Translations under genes and position numbers: made by a program
The notes under the pieces: generated by a model
The model's input: only the letters and a program-made list of their open reading frames with translations
Database searches by the model: none
Told to the model about the DNA's origin: nothing
NCBI GenBank assembly: GCA_045594245.1
Contig: JAZNYG010000066.1
Coordinates: 1 to 64,000, forward strand
Origin: UBA1189 sp045594245
GTDB taxonomy: Bacteria; Bacteroidota; Bacteroidia; Bacteroidales; Bacteroidaceae
Direction: 5' to 3'
Length of the DNA stretch: 64,000 nt
Shown: one piece after another, positions 8,601 through 16,138 of the stretch
Layout: the number at the start of each line of letters is the position of its first letter
How positions within the stretch are numbered: the first letter of the stretch is position 1

Positions 8601-8673
8601 CACTCACCTGCTGTGCTGTGCTCATGAGAGCGGGTATCAGCAGTAGGGCTGCAATGGCTGTGTGTCTTTTCAT
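5647..8673 (-). CDS. GH31 alpha-glycosidase (alpha-xylosidase/alpha-glucosidase type), secreted
   Basis: About 1008 residues. I start it at the ATG at 8673, which opens a clear signal peptide (MKRHTAIAALLLIPALMSTA); an ATG 14 codons upstream would bury it. An N-terminal beta-sandwich precedes the GH31 barrel. WWSDSTEPD (about residues 420-428) carries the catalytic nucleophile Asp, and SGDIQSNWETF (about 494) the acid/base Asp. After a GH31 C-terminal beta domain comes an extra module of about 150 residues, FEADGRSGNKFDPEGWSVSS onward, resembling carbohydrate-binding sandwich domains. It hydrolyses terminal alpha-linked Xyl or Glc/Gal residues. It is second in an operon with the GH2 gene 38 nt upstream. 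Linkage specificity is not determinable here. Confidence 0.92.
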   Translation of the reverse strand: MKRHTAIAALLLIPALMSTAQQVSETKQGLRVDPAGDNPTTEVSVYAPNIIRVTKYADGLEALPAKKSYSVIMTPEKGKDLWSVEGNTLRTACLTVSVDAATGEVRFADADGKALLAEKGAAEVAPIATGVDKGQYRIRQDFQLGTDEAIYGLGQRRSPKLNQRGEKVEIWNHNANITIPYFTSVKGYGLYWDNAGRSHFEDTPEATTFTSEVAQGVDYYFLYRDGTQDGVIASIRQLTGQATMFPLWTMGHWQCRERYKTSDELCEVLDKYRELQIPLDGIVQDWQYWGCDSNWNAMDFMNPYYINKVGDPAWSKYLPDDLRPLAAEYVKKGLEPRIKSPQEMIDYVHSRNAHLMISIWANFGPWTPQFKELDAIGALYPFETWPTNRGVRPYDPFNPAAREIYWKYLKHLYGMNIDAWWSDSTEPDHFEKPGDDDHLTADGSWRSVKNAFPLMTNKGIYEKLRQQKGNDKRAFMMTRSSSFGIQHYGTFSWSGDIQSNWETFKNQIPSGLNYILCGIPYWNTDIGGFFCWDYNNNPRDPFAQELQVRWMQWGCFMPLMRNHVSSPMVNELYRYAEPGHWAFDVQKQYIELRYRLLPYIYSNCGDVVQRSGSMMRALVMDFPRDKRAINLTDEYLFGRNILVKPITDPLYTYLDYGKIGHAIYPEVERASAPVKVYLPEGSDWWDFWSNEHHGGGQTILRPAPIHIMPLFVKAGSIIPFGPAVQYAAEKAWDNLEVRVYPGADGEFILYEDEGDNYNYEKGAFTEIPFRWDNDHGTLIIGERMGKYKGMLKERKFRIHLVSKESPAGDTEAQTFTTVEYTGKEVRVKLCEGTVPDGMEDVTSTYIANPSFEADGRSGNKFDPEGWSVSSPTSWWGINTHGGGEPRPTHGRYIFGVHDNSNTLTASITQVISSLPQGDYVLAVDMHASNTPNAIRVGAQRLFAGDAVAYFRDQVKDAGIGDNYPMQTIKLSFTHKADKAPLTIGVATDGAPNSTWFKIDNFRLYRVEE

Positions 8674-8711
8674 AATGATTATTGTGTTTGATAAGTTTGT
8701 TACAGGGTCAT

Positions 8712-11102
8712 TCATTTCGTTCTCACTGTCACCTTAGCCGGCTTCAAGCCCTTGCCCGACAGGGTGAGTGTGGCAGTGCCGCTGCGGTCGGTGGCGCGCA
8801 CCACGGCTTGGGCACGCCCCTTCCATACGTTGTGTACGGCATCGACGGTGCATCCGAGGTCCTTGATGTCGGCATTGCCGAAGGCTGCCAGCGAGGCGCG
8901 TCCGCGGAGCGAGAGGGTGAGTTCATTGGCTGCGTTTGGGCATAGCGTACCCAGCTCGTCGACCACCTCAATGGTGATGAACGAGAGGTCCTGCCCATCG
9001 GCCGTGATGGCAGTGCGGTCGGCCGTGAGGCGCAGGGCATAAGGCTCGCCCGCTGTGCGCAGGGTGTTATGCCCGGTGTTCATGGCGGCTATGGGGTTGC
9101 CCTGCTCGTCCACAGCCTCGGCACGCAACGTACCGGGCGTGTAGGGCACGGTGATGACCGCCTTGTACTCCTCGGCGCGTGTGGTGGGGCGCTCGGCCAC
9201 AAGGCTATCATTCATGTATAGGCGTACACGGGGTGCACGGCTGTAGATCTCCACCTCGATGGGCTTGCCTTCATGTCCCGGCCACGTCCAGCTCTCAAAG
9301 GTAGGCCACACGCTCCACTGCGTCTCGCGGATGGTGCCGTAGTAGCCATCGGGCTCCTTCACGGAGAGGTAGAGGGGGCGCTCCACATTCCACAGCAGGT
9401 CGCGGTAGTAGGATATGGGCTTGCGCTGTCCGGTGAAGTCGATGTCGCCGCAGTAGGCCGCATGCCAGGGAAACTGGTTGCGATGATAGTGCTCGCCCTC
9501 GCTCTCGCCCTGATAGTACCAACGGCCAATGCCGCTCTCGCCCTGGTAGTCGATGGCGGTCCATACGAAGTCACCGAAGATGTAGGGATGGTCGGCACTG
9601 TAGGCCCAGTTGCGGAAGGCCTCGCGGGGGTACGACTCGCTCTGATACATCACCCTCTGCGGGTCGCGGGCATGGTCGCCAGCGTGCTTGTGTATCATAT
9701 AGTTGTAGCCGACGAGCTCGAACGTCTCGGCCAGTGGGTCGTAGATCTCCCAGTCGCTGTCCCACGCACAAAGCGCTGAGGTAACGGGACGTGTGGGGTC
9801 GAGTTCGCGGCACAGGCGAGCCAGCTTGCGGGCAGTGGTGACCACCTGTATCTCCTTGCGCTCGATGACCTCATTGCCCACGCTCCAGGCGAAGATGCAG
9901 GGATGGTTGCGGTCGCGCAGCACAAGTGCCGCGAGGTCGTCGCGCCAATGCTTGTCGATCAGCGTGGAGTAGTCGTGTGGAGTCTTTGCCGAGCGCCATC
10001 CGTCGAAAGCCTCATCAATGACAAGGAGGCCTATGCGGTCGCACGCAGCGAGGAAAGCCTCGGAGGGATGATTATGGCTGGTGCGCACGGCATTGAATCC
10101 CGCAGCCTTCATCAGCTCGGCCTTGCGTTCCTCGGCACGGTCATAGGCCGCAGCGCCAAGGATACCGTTGTCGTGGTGCAGGCATCCGCCATTGAGTTCG
10201 ATGGGCTGTCCGTTGAGCAGGAGCCCCTGCTCGGCATTGTAGACGATGGAGCGTATGCCGAAGGTCTCGGCCACCTCATCCACAGGCTGCTCGCCCTCAG
10301 CGATGCTCAGTTGGGCCTCATAGAGATGGGGCGTATCGGGGCTCCACAGATAGGCATCGGGCACCTCAATCAAGAACTCCACCTCCTGCTCCTCATTGGG
10401 TAGCAGGCATACCGCACGGCTCGCATCAGGAACAATGGCCGCCCCATCACCCACCTTATCGTGCAGGCCGACCTTAACCTCCACCATGCGCTCGCGGTCA
10501 CTCTCGTTGACAATCACCGTCTTCACACTTACCTGACTCGTGCCACCAGCATCCACCACAGGAGTGGTGATGAAGGTGCCCCAGTGCTTGAAGTGCACGT
10601 CGGCCGTCTCCACGAGCCATACATGGCGGTATATGCCCGATCCCGTATACCAGCGGCAGTTCTTTTGCAGCGAGTTGTCCACCTTCACGAGGATCTCATT
10701 ATCGCCCACGCACAGCAGCTCCGTCACATCACGCAGGAAAGAGCTGTAGCCATAGTGTTGCACTCCCGTAGACACGCCATTGACGATAACCTCGGCATTC
10801 ATATACACCCCTTCAAAGTAAAGCGCATAGCATCGGTCGGCCGCCTTGGTCTTCAGGCGCAGCACCTTACGATACTCTCCCTTCCCCGTAGGATAGTAGC
10901 CACCGTCATTGCCCGTAGGCTCATCAGCAGCAGGCACGCCCTGAATACTCCAGTCATGGGGCAAATCGACCACCACGGCAGGTTGACTTTCGTGAACAAA
11001 CTCCCAATCAGTATCGATGAGCGTGCGGCGTTGCGCAACAGAAACTGTAACAACTAAAAGAAACGTTGATAACAATGCAGATAATCGGTATATAGATTTC
11101 AT
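8712..11102 (-). CDS. GH2 beta-galactosidase-type enzyme with DUF4982 domain
   Basis: About 796 residues starting at MKSIYRLSALLSTFLLVVTV, a signal peptide; a start two codons upstream is also possible. The order is sugar-binding domain, Ig-like domain, TIM barrel, then DUF4982-like and bacterial Ig-like domains. The acid/base Glu lies in WSVGNEV (about residue 410) and the likely nucleophile Glu in YQSESYP (about 487). Such enzymes remove terminal beta-galactosyl residues, for example from pectic galactan or xyloglucan side chains. It leads the leftward operon with GH31. The promoter at 11129-11161 faces away from the PL11 operon. Confidence 0.9.
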   Translation of the reverse strand: MKSIYRLSALLSTFLLVVTVSVAQRRTLIDTDWEFVHESQPAVVVDLPHDWSIQGVPAADEPTGNDGGYYPTGKGEYRKVLRLKTKAADRCYALYFEGVYMNAEVIVNGVSTGVQHYGYSSFLRDVTELLCVGDNEILVKVDNSLQKNCRWYTGSGIYRHVWLVETADVHFKHWGTFITTPVVDAGGTSQVSVKTVIVNESDRERMVEVKVGLHDKVGDGAAIVPDASRAVCLLPNEEQEVEFLIEVPDAYLWSPDTPHLYEAQLSIAEGEQPVDEVAETFGIRSIVYNAEQGLLLNGQPIELNGGCLHHDNGILGAAAYDRAEERKAELMKAAGFNAVRTSHNHPSEAFLAACDRIGLLVIDEAFDGWRSAKTPHDYSTLIDKHWRDDLAALVLRDRNHPCIFAWSVGNEVIERKEIQVVTTARKLARLCRELDPTRPVTSALCAWDSDWEIYDPLAETFELVGYNYMIHKHAGDHARDPQRVMYQSESYPREAFRNWAYSADHPYIFGDFVWTAIDYQGESGIGRWYYQGESEGEHYHRNQFPWHAAYCGDIDFTGQRKPISYYRDLLWNVERPLYLSVKEPDGYYGTIRETQWSVWPTFESWTWPGHEGKPIEVEIYSRAPRVRLYMNDSLVAERPTTRAEEYKAVITVPYTPGTLRAEAVDEQGNPIAAMNTGHNTLRTAGEPYALRLTADRTAITADGQDLSFITIEVVDELGTLCPNAANELTLSLRGRASLAAFGNADIKDLGCTVDAVHNVWKGRAQAVVRATDRSGTATLTLSGKGLKPAKVTVRTK

Positions 11103-11128
11103 ACACATAGGATTTTATTATTACTTTA

Positions 11129-11161
11129 CAAAGGTATATAATAAAAAACAAAAAAAGCAAA
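11129..11161 (-). promoter_or_regulatory. Promoter of the GH2-GH31 operon
   Basis: On the minus strand TTTG (11158-11161), 21 nt, TACCTTTG (11129-11136), a full match to the Bacteroidetes consensus. The leader to the ATG is about 20 nt. Confidence 0.75.
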
Positions 11162-11321
11162 CTTTCGCACGGTTTATCACTACGACACACTAATGAAGAG
11201 CCGCGTTTTTCGCAGGTGCAACAACGCAATGCCGCAGGTGCAGTAATCCTACGCCGCAGGTGCTCCCCACTGCTGAAGCGCCTTCACTCTTTACCACCAA
11301 CACAAACAAACACACCAAACA
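11162..11321. other. Divergent intergenic region with a short repeat
   Basis: It lies between the two divergent sugar operons. It contains three near copies of 'CGCAGGTGCA' (about 11211-11271, two preceded by GCC), spaced 21-31 nt. A shared regulator could bind there, but nothing in the sequence proves it. Confidence 0.4.
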
Positions 11322-11354
11322 TTTGCATATATCAATCATTTTTTTGTAACTTTA
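11322..11354 (+). promoter_or_regulatory. Promoter of the PL11-GH95-GH51 operon
   Basis: TTTG (11322-11325), 21 nt, TAACTTTA (11347-11354). The last base of the -7 box differs from the consensus TAnnTTTG. The ATG at 11383 gives a leader of about 25 nt. Confidence 0.6.
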
Positions 11355-11382
11355 CACACAAAATCAAAAACCTACGAAGAAA

Positions 11383-13770
11383 ATGAAAAGTATCCGACTC
11401 GCCATTTTATTAGCGTGCCTCGCCATAGGGATGCAAGGCCAAGCAGAAACCAAAAACGTGCAACTCGAGCAGTTGGGACGCGGCGTGATAGCCCTCCCCA
11501 CACAGAGCGGAGGTATATTCGTCAGCTGGAGATATCTCGGCACTGATAGCGAATCAACCACCTTTGACCTGCTACGCGACGGCACTGTCATCAAGTCCGA
11601 CATCGCTGCTACCACCTGCCACACCGACGCCACAGGCAAGAGCACACACCGCTATCAAGTGGTAACGAAAGTCGATGGCGAGGCCGTAGACACCACCAGT
11701 GCCGTAGCACCTTGGAGTGACTATTACTACAAACTTCATCTCGACCGTCCCACGGGAAGCGGATGCACCTATTCGCCCAACGACTGCTCGGTAGGCGACG
11801 TGGACGGCGACGGAGAGTACGAACTGTTCGTGAAATGGGATCCCTCGAACTCGAAAGACAACTCTCAGGATGGCGTTACCGGCAACGTATTCCTCGACTG
11901 CTACAAAATAGACTGGACATTGGGCGGCGCTGAAGCCACTCCCGAAAAACTTTGGCGCGTAGACCTAGGCGTGAACATCCGTGCAGGAGCACACTACACC
12001 CAGTTTATGGTCTACGACTTTGATGGTGACGGCCGCGCCGAGATGATGTGCAAGACTGCTCCTGGCAGCAAGGACGGGTTAGGCGAATACGTTAGCGCAG
12101 CAGGTACCGATAGCAAGATACAGAGCTGCAACAACAGCAAGAGTTGGCGTAACAGCGGTGGTAAGATTGATGGCGGCTATGAATTCCTCACCATATTTGA
12201 CGGACTCACAGGAAAGGCCATCCATACCGTATTCTATAAGCCCAACCGCAATGCTACTACCATAGGTACCGAATCGACCGGCACATACAACTGGGACGAC
12301 CGTAGCGGCAAGAAGGATTATGCCAGCTATGGCAACCGTGGTGAACGCTACCTTGCAGCTGTAGCACACCTCGACGGAATGGACAAGAATGCCAGTGCGG
12401 TATTCGCACGTGGCTATTACACCTATGCATACCTTTGGGCTGTGGCATTTGACGGGACACAAATCATCGACAAATGGTATCACTCATCGCACAGCAAGAC
12501 CCAATATAAGGTGACCGATGCCGACGGCAACACCAAGACCTATACCCCACCCGCCGCCACCAGTGGCAGCGGTAGCCGCACGATGTATGGCAACGGTAAC
12601 CACAACCTTTCGGTAGGTGATGTCGATGGCGACGGAGCCGACGAGATTGTATGGGGTTCAGCAGCGCTCGACAATGACGGCACTCTGCTCTATGCTACAG
12701 GTTACGGACACGGCGACGCCATACATTTGGCCGACCACAACCCCGATCGTCCAGGACTGGAAGTCTTCGAGATACATGAGGGCTCACCCTACGGATGGGA
12801 CCTCCACGATGCAGCCACGGGTGAGATACTCTTCAAGGCCACCGGTTCAGGCGACAACGGACGTGGCATGGCAGCACAGCTATCAAGTACCGACCGCGGC
12901 TCATACTTTAGTTCATCGAATGACCGACAGCAACGTAGTGCCATCACCGGCAACGTAGCCAGCAGTGGCAGCACCTCGATGAACTTTCGCATCTTTTGGG
13001 ATGGCGACCTACAGGAGGAGTTGTTCGATGGCGGCAAAATTGACAATTGGAATGGTGGAGGCACCAGCCGCCTCTACATCAACGGCAAGAACCCCTACGA
13101 CTACAACGCTTCGAGTACGTGTAACAGCAGCAAGTCTACTCCCAACCTACAAGCAGACATTTTCGGCGACTGGCGTGAAGAAATCATCCTTTGGAGCAGC
13201 AATGACAACTCTACGCTCAACATCTTCACCACCTACCTCACGACCAACTTCCGCGTACCTACCCTCATGCACGACCACACCTACCGTATGGGTGTCGCAT
13301 GGCAAAATGTGGCCTACAACCAGCCCCCACACATCGGCTATTACTTGCCCGACCGCTTTGCAGCCTCACTCACATTGGACGAGCTCTCAGGCCCCATTGA
13401 CCAGACCATCACGCTGGGCGACTCCATACAACCCATCATCCTGCACTACAAAAATGCCAATAGTCTCATCTGTACAGGATTGACAACCTACGGAATAGAA
13501 CGCACACTGGATAGAGATGCCCAAATAGTGACCCTGCACGGCACACCAACCAAGACTGGCACAGCCAAGTATAAGGTGAAGACCACCGGTAACATCATCG
13601 AAGCCAATGCAGTCTTGGAGGGCATCATCACCGTCAATGACCCAGCCGACATCGAGAGCATAGAAGCCGTTGATTCTGAAACAGTCATCTACGACCTCTT
13701 TGGCCGTCGTGTAGAGTTCCCCAAAGGTGGCATCTACATCGTGAATGGACAGAAAGTACGATTCGAATAA
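11383..13770 (+). CDS. PL11 rhamnogalacturonan lyase, secreted
   Basis: A 795-residue protein with a signal peptide (about residues 1-21) and the PL11 eight-bladed propeller. These enzymes cleave the alternating Rha-GalA backbone of rhamnogalacturonan I by beta-elimination, using calcium. Family blocks are clear: GGIFVSWRYLGTDSESTTFD (about 45-64), FVKWDPSNSKDNS (about 150), NIRAGAHYTQFMVYDFDGDG (about 197) and CKTAPG. Several DxDxDG loops fit calcium binding. Near the C-terminus VIYDLFGRRVEFPKGGIYIV resembles a type A-like sorting tail of Bacteroidetes secreted proteins. First gene of a three-enzyme operon; the next start is 16 nt downstream. Confidence 0.94.
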   Translation: MKSIRLAILLACLAIGMQGQAETKNVQLEQLGRGVIALPTQSGGIFVSWRYLGTDSESTTFDLLRDGTVIKSDIAATTCHTDATGKSTHRYQVVTKVDGEAVDTTSAVAPWSDYYYKLHLDRPTGSGCTYSPNDCSVGDVDGDGEYELFVKWDPSNSKDNSQDGVTGNVFLDCYKIDWTLGGAEATPEKLWRVDLGVNIRAGAHYTQFMVYDFDGDGRAEMMCKTAPGSKDGLGEYVSAAGTDSKIQSCNNSKSWRNSGGKIDGGYEFLTIFDGLTGKAIHTVFYKPNRNATTIGTESTGTYNWDDRSGKKDYASYGNRGERYLAAVAHLDGMDKNASAVFARGYYTYAYLWAVAFDGTQIIDKWYHSSHSKTQYKVTDADGNTKTYTPPAATSGSGSRTMYGNGNHNLSVGDVDGDGADEIVWGSAALDNDGTLLYATGYGHGDAIHLADHNPDRPGLEVFEIHEGSPYGWDLHDAATGEILFKATGSGDNGRGMAAQLSSTDRGSYFSSSNDRQQRSAITGNVASSGSTSMNFRIFWDGDLQEELFDGGKIDNWNGGGTSRLYINGKNPYDYNASSTCNSSKSTPNLQADIFGDWREEIILWSSNDNSTLNIFTTYLTTNFRVPTLMHDHTYRMGVAWQNVAYNQPPHIGYYLPDRFAASLTLDELSGPIDQTITLGDSIQPIILHYKNANSLICTGLTTYGIERTLDRDAQIVTLHGTPTKTGTAKYKVKTTGNIIEANAVLEGIITVNDPADIESIEAVDSETVIYDLFGRRVEFPKGGIYIVNGQKVRFE

Positions 13771-13786
13771 GAGCCATTATAATACT

Positions 13787-16114
13787 ATGACGAAAACCAT
13801 ACAGTTCGCTATATCAACCATTGCGATCATTGCCTGCTGCGCCTGCTCGACACCAACCGAAGAGCCATTGAAACTATGGTACGATACCCCCGCCAAGCAG
13901 TGGGTGGAGGCATTGCCCATCGGTAACGGTCGCCTAGGTGCAATGGTATACGGTGATCCTATACACGAGGAATTACAACTCAACGAAGAGACTGTATGGG
14001 GTGGTTCACCGCACAACAATGTAAACCCACTCGCCAAGGATCACCTCGACGAGATACGCAGCCTCATCTTCGAAGGCAAGAACGCTCAGGCTCAGGAGCT
14101 CTGTGGGAAGTATATCAGTGCACAGCAAGCCAACGGGATGCCCTATCAAACGGTAGGCTCGCTGAAGTTACACTTCATCGGCATCGACAGCGTGAGCAAC
14201 TATTATCGTGAACTTGACATTACCAATGCCATTGCCACCACTACCTTTACGGCAGATGGCACGGACTATCGGAGAGAGAGCTTCGCCTCACTTACCGACG
14301 ATGTCATCATCGTGCGCCTCACAGCTTCGAAGAAGGGAGCTATATCGTTCGAAGCACGCTACGACACTCCTATGCCTCACGAACCCCCGACTGCAGATGC
14401 CGACAAGCAAACACTGACGTTACGTGGTCGTGGCACCAGTCACGAAGGAATCGAGGGAAAGATAAAATATACCAGCATCGCACGCTTTGAGCACAAGGGA
14501 GGTAGTCTGAGCAGTCAAGCGGACGCGCTGAAGATTACCCATGCCGATGAAGTCATCATATACCTATCTATGGGTACCAACTTCGTCAACTACAAAGATG
14601 TCAGCGGCAATGCTGACCAGCGCGCAGAAGATCCTCTTGCCAATATTGAAACCGATTATCATAAAGCCAAGGATGCCCACTCAGCACGCTACCGCAGCTA
14701 TTTCGACCGCGTGAGCCTCGACCTCGGCACCACAACAGCCGCTCTGCTTCCGACAGACAAGCGCGTAGAACTGTTCAAGGAGGGCAACGACCCGCAACTC
14801 ATCGAGTTGTACTTCCAGTTTGGCCGATACCTGCTCATCTGCTGCTCACAGCCCGGTGGCCAGGCAGCCAATCTGCAAGGAATATGGAACGACAAGCTCA
14901 AAGCTCCGTGGGACGGCAAATATACCGCCAATATCAACCTGGAAATGAACTACTGGCCTGCCGAGGTGACAAACCTCTCAGAGTTGCACGAGCCTATGCT
15001 GCGCCTCGTACGCGAAGTGGCAGATAAAGGACGTGAGACAGCGGGCATGTATGGATGTCGCGGATGGACAATGCACCATAACACCGACATATGGCGCAGC
15101 ACAGGAGCTGTCGATGGCCCCAGCTACGGAATATGGCCCACTTGCAACGCTTGGCTGTGCCAACACCTCTATGAGCACTATCTCTTCACGGGCGATGAGG
15201 CATTCTTGCGAGAGGCCTATCCCATCATGAAGAGCGCATGTGAGTTCTACATCGATTTCCTCGTCCCCGAGCCTAAGAACGGTTGGCTGGTCGTATCGCC
15301 CAGTTTCTCACCAGAGAACCGTCCAAATGTCAATGGCAAGCGTTCGTTCAGCGTAGTGGCAGGTGCCACGATGGACAATCAGATGGTACGCGACCTTCTA
15401 CGTAACACCACAGAAGCCGCCACACTCTTAGGTGAAGATATCGCATTTGTCGACACTCTGCGTACGATAGAAGCCCGCCTTGCACCTATGCAGATAGGCC
15501 GCTGGGGACAGCTACAGGAGTGGATGGAGGATTGGGACAATCCGAAGGACCACCATCGCCACGTCTCGCACCTATGGGGACTCTATCCTGGCAATCAGAT
15601 CACCGAAAATACGCCCGAACTCTTCGAGGCAGCCAAGCAAAGCCTCATCGTTCGTGGAGATCCTTCTACTGGTTGGTCTATGGGTTGGAAGGTCTGCCTG
15701 TGGGCACGCTTGCTCGATGGAAACCATGCCATGAAACTCATTCGTGAGCAGATAAAGCCCGCTGTAGGCGAGTCGGGACAGAATGGAGGCACTTACCCCA
15801 ACCTCTTCGATGCTCATCCGCCCTTCCAAATTGACGGTAACTTCGGCTGCACGGCAGGTATTGCCGACATGTTAGTGCAGAGCCACGCGGGATACATACA
15901 TCTGCTTCCTGCATTACCTGAAGAATGGAGCCAAGGCACCGTCAAGGGCCTCTGCTGTCGCGGAGGATTTGAGCTCACCGAACTCACATGGGAGAACGGG
16001 GCGGTCGTACGCGCCTCACTGCTGTCGCGCCTTGGAGGGAAACTGCGTATCAAAGTCAATGGAGAGATGAAAGAGATTGATACTCAAAAAGGAGAGACAA
16101 TCCAACTAAACTGA
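13787..16114 (+). CDS. GH95 alpha-L-fucosidase / alpha-L-galactosidase lipoprotein
   Basis: About 775 residues. The ATG at 13787 is preferred because it opens a lipoprotein-type signal (MTKTIQFAISTIAIIACCAC, then S); an upstream ATG in frame overlaps PL11. GH95 motifs are complete: ALPIGNGRLGAMVYG (N-terminal domain), NINLEMNYWP (about residue 382, the Asn pair that assists catalysis), LQEWMEDWDNP (general-acid Glu) and PPFQIDGNFG (Asp). The family removes alpha-1,2-L-Fuc or L-Gal from glycans and pectic side chains. In this operon L-Gal/Fuc caps on RG-I or xyloglucan-like chains are likely targets; which sugar is preferred cannot be told. Confidence 0.92.
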   Translation: MTKTIQFAISTIAIIACCACSTPTEEPLKLWYDTPAKQWVEALPIGNGRLGAMVYGDPIHEELQLNEETVWGGSPHNNVNPLAKDHLDEIRSLIFEGKNAQAQELCGKYISAQQANGMPYQTVGSLKLHFIGIDSVSNYYRELDITNAIATTTFTADGTDYRRESFASLTDDVIIVRLTASKKGAISFEARYDTPMPHEPPTADADKQTLTLRGRGTSHEGIEGKIKYTSIARFEHKGGSLSSQADALKITHADEVIIYLSMGTNFVNYKDVSGNADQRAEDPLANIETDYHKAKDAHSARYRSYFDRVSLDLGTTTAALLPTDKRVELFKEGNDPQLIELYFQFGRYLLICCSQPGGQAANLQGIWNDKLKAPWDGKYTANINLEMNYWPAEVTNLSELHEPMLRLVREVADKGRETAGMYGCRGWTMHHNTDIWRSTGAVDGPSYGIWPTCNAWLCQHLYEHYLFTGDEAFLREAYPIMKSACEFYIDFLVPEPKNGWLVVSPSFSPENRPNVNGKRSFSVVAGATMDNQMVRDLLRNTTEAATLLGEDIAFVDTLRTIEARLAPMQIGRWGQLQEWMEDWDNPKDHHRHVSHLWGLYPGNQITENTPELFEAAKQSLIVRGDPSTGWSMGWKVCLWARLLDGNHAMKLIREQIKPAVGESGQNGGTYPNLFDAHPPFQIDGNFGCTAGIADMLVQSHAGYIHLLPALPEEWSQGTVKGLCCRGGFELTELTWENGAVVRASLLSRLGGKLRIKVNGEMKEIDTQKGETIQLN

Positions 16115-16138
16115 AAATATTAACAAAAGATACTACTT

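Noticed and set aside
7360..8646. 428-codon open frame on the plus strand opposite GH31
   Set aside because: It lies wholly antisense to a clear GH31 gene with intact catalytic motifs, and its translation shows no domain.
9273..9779. 168-codon plus-strand frame opposite GH2
   Set aside because: Antisense to a conserved enzyme; the translated sequence is Ala/Val/Gly-rich from reverse codon bias.
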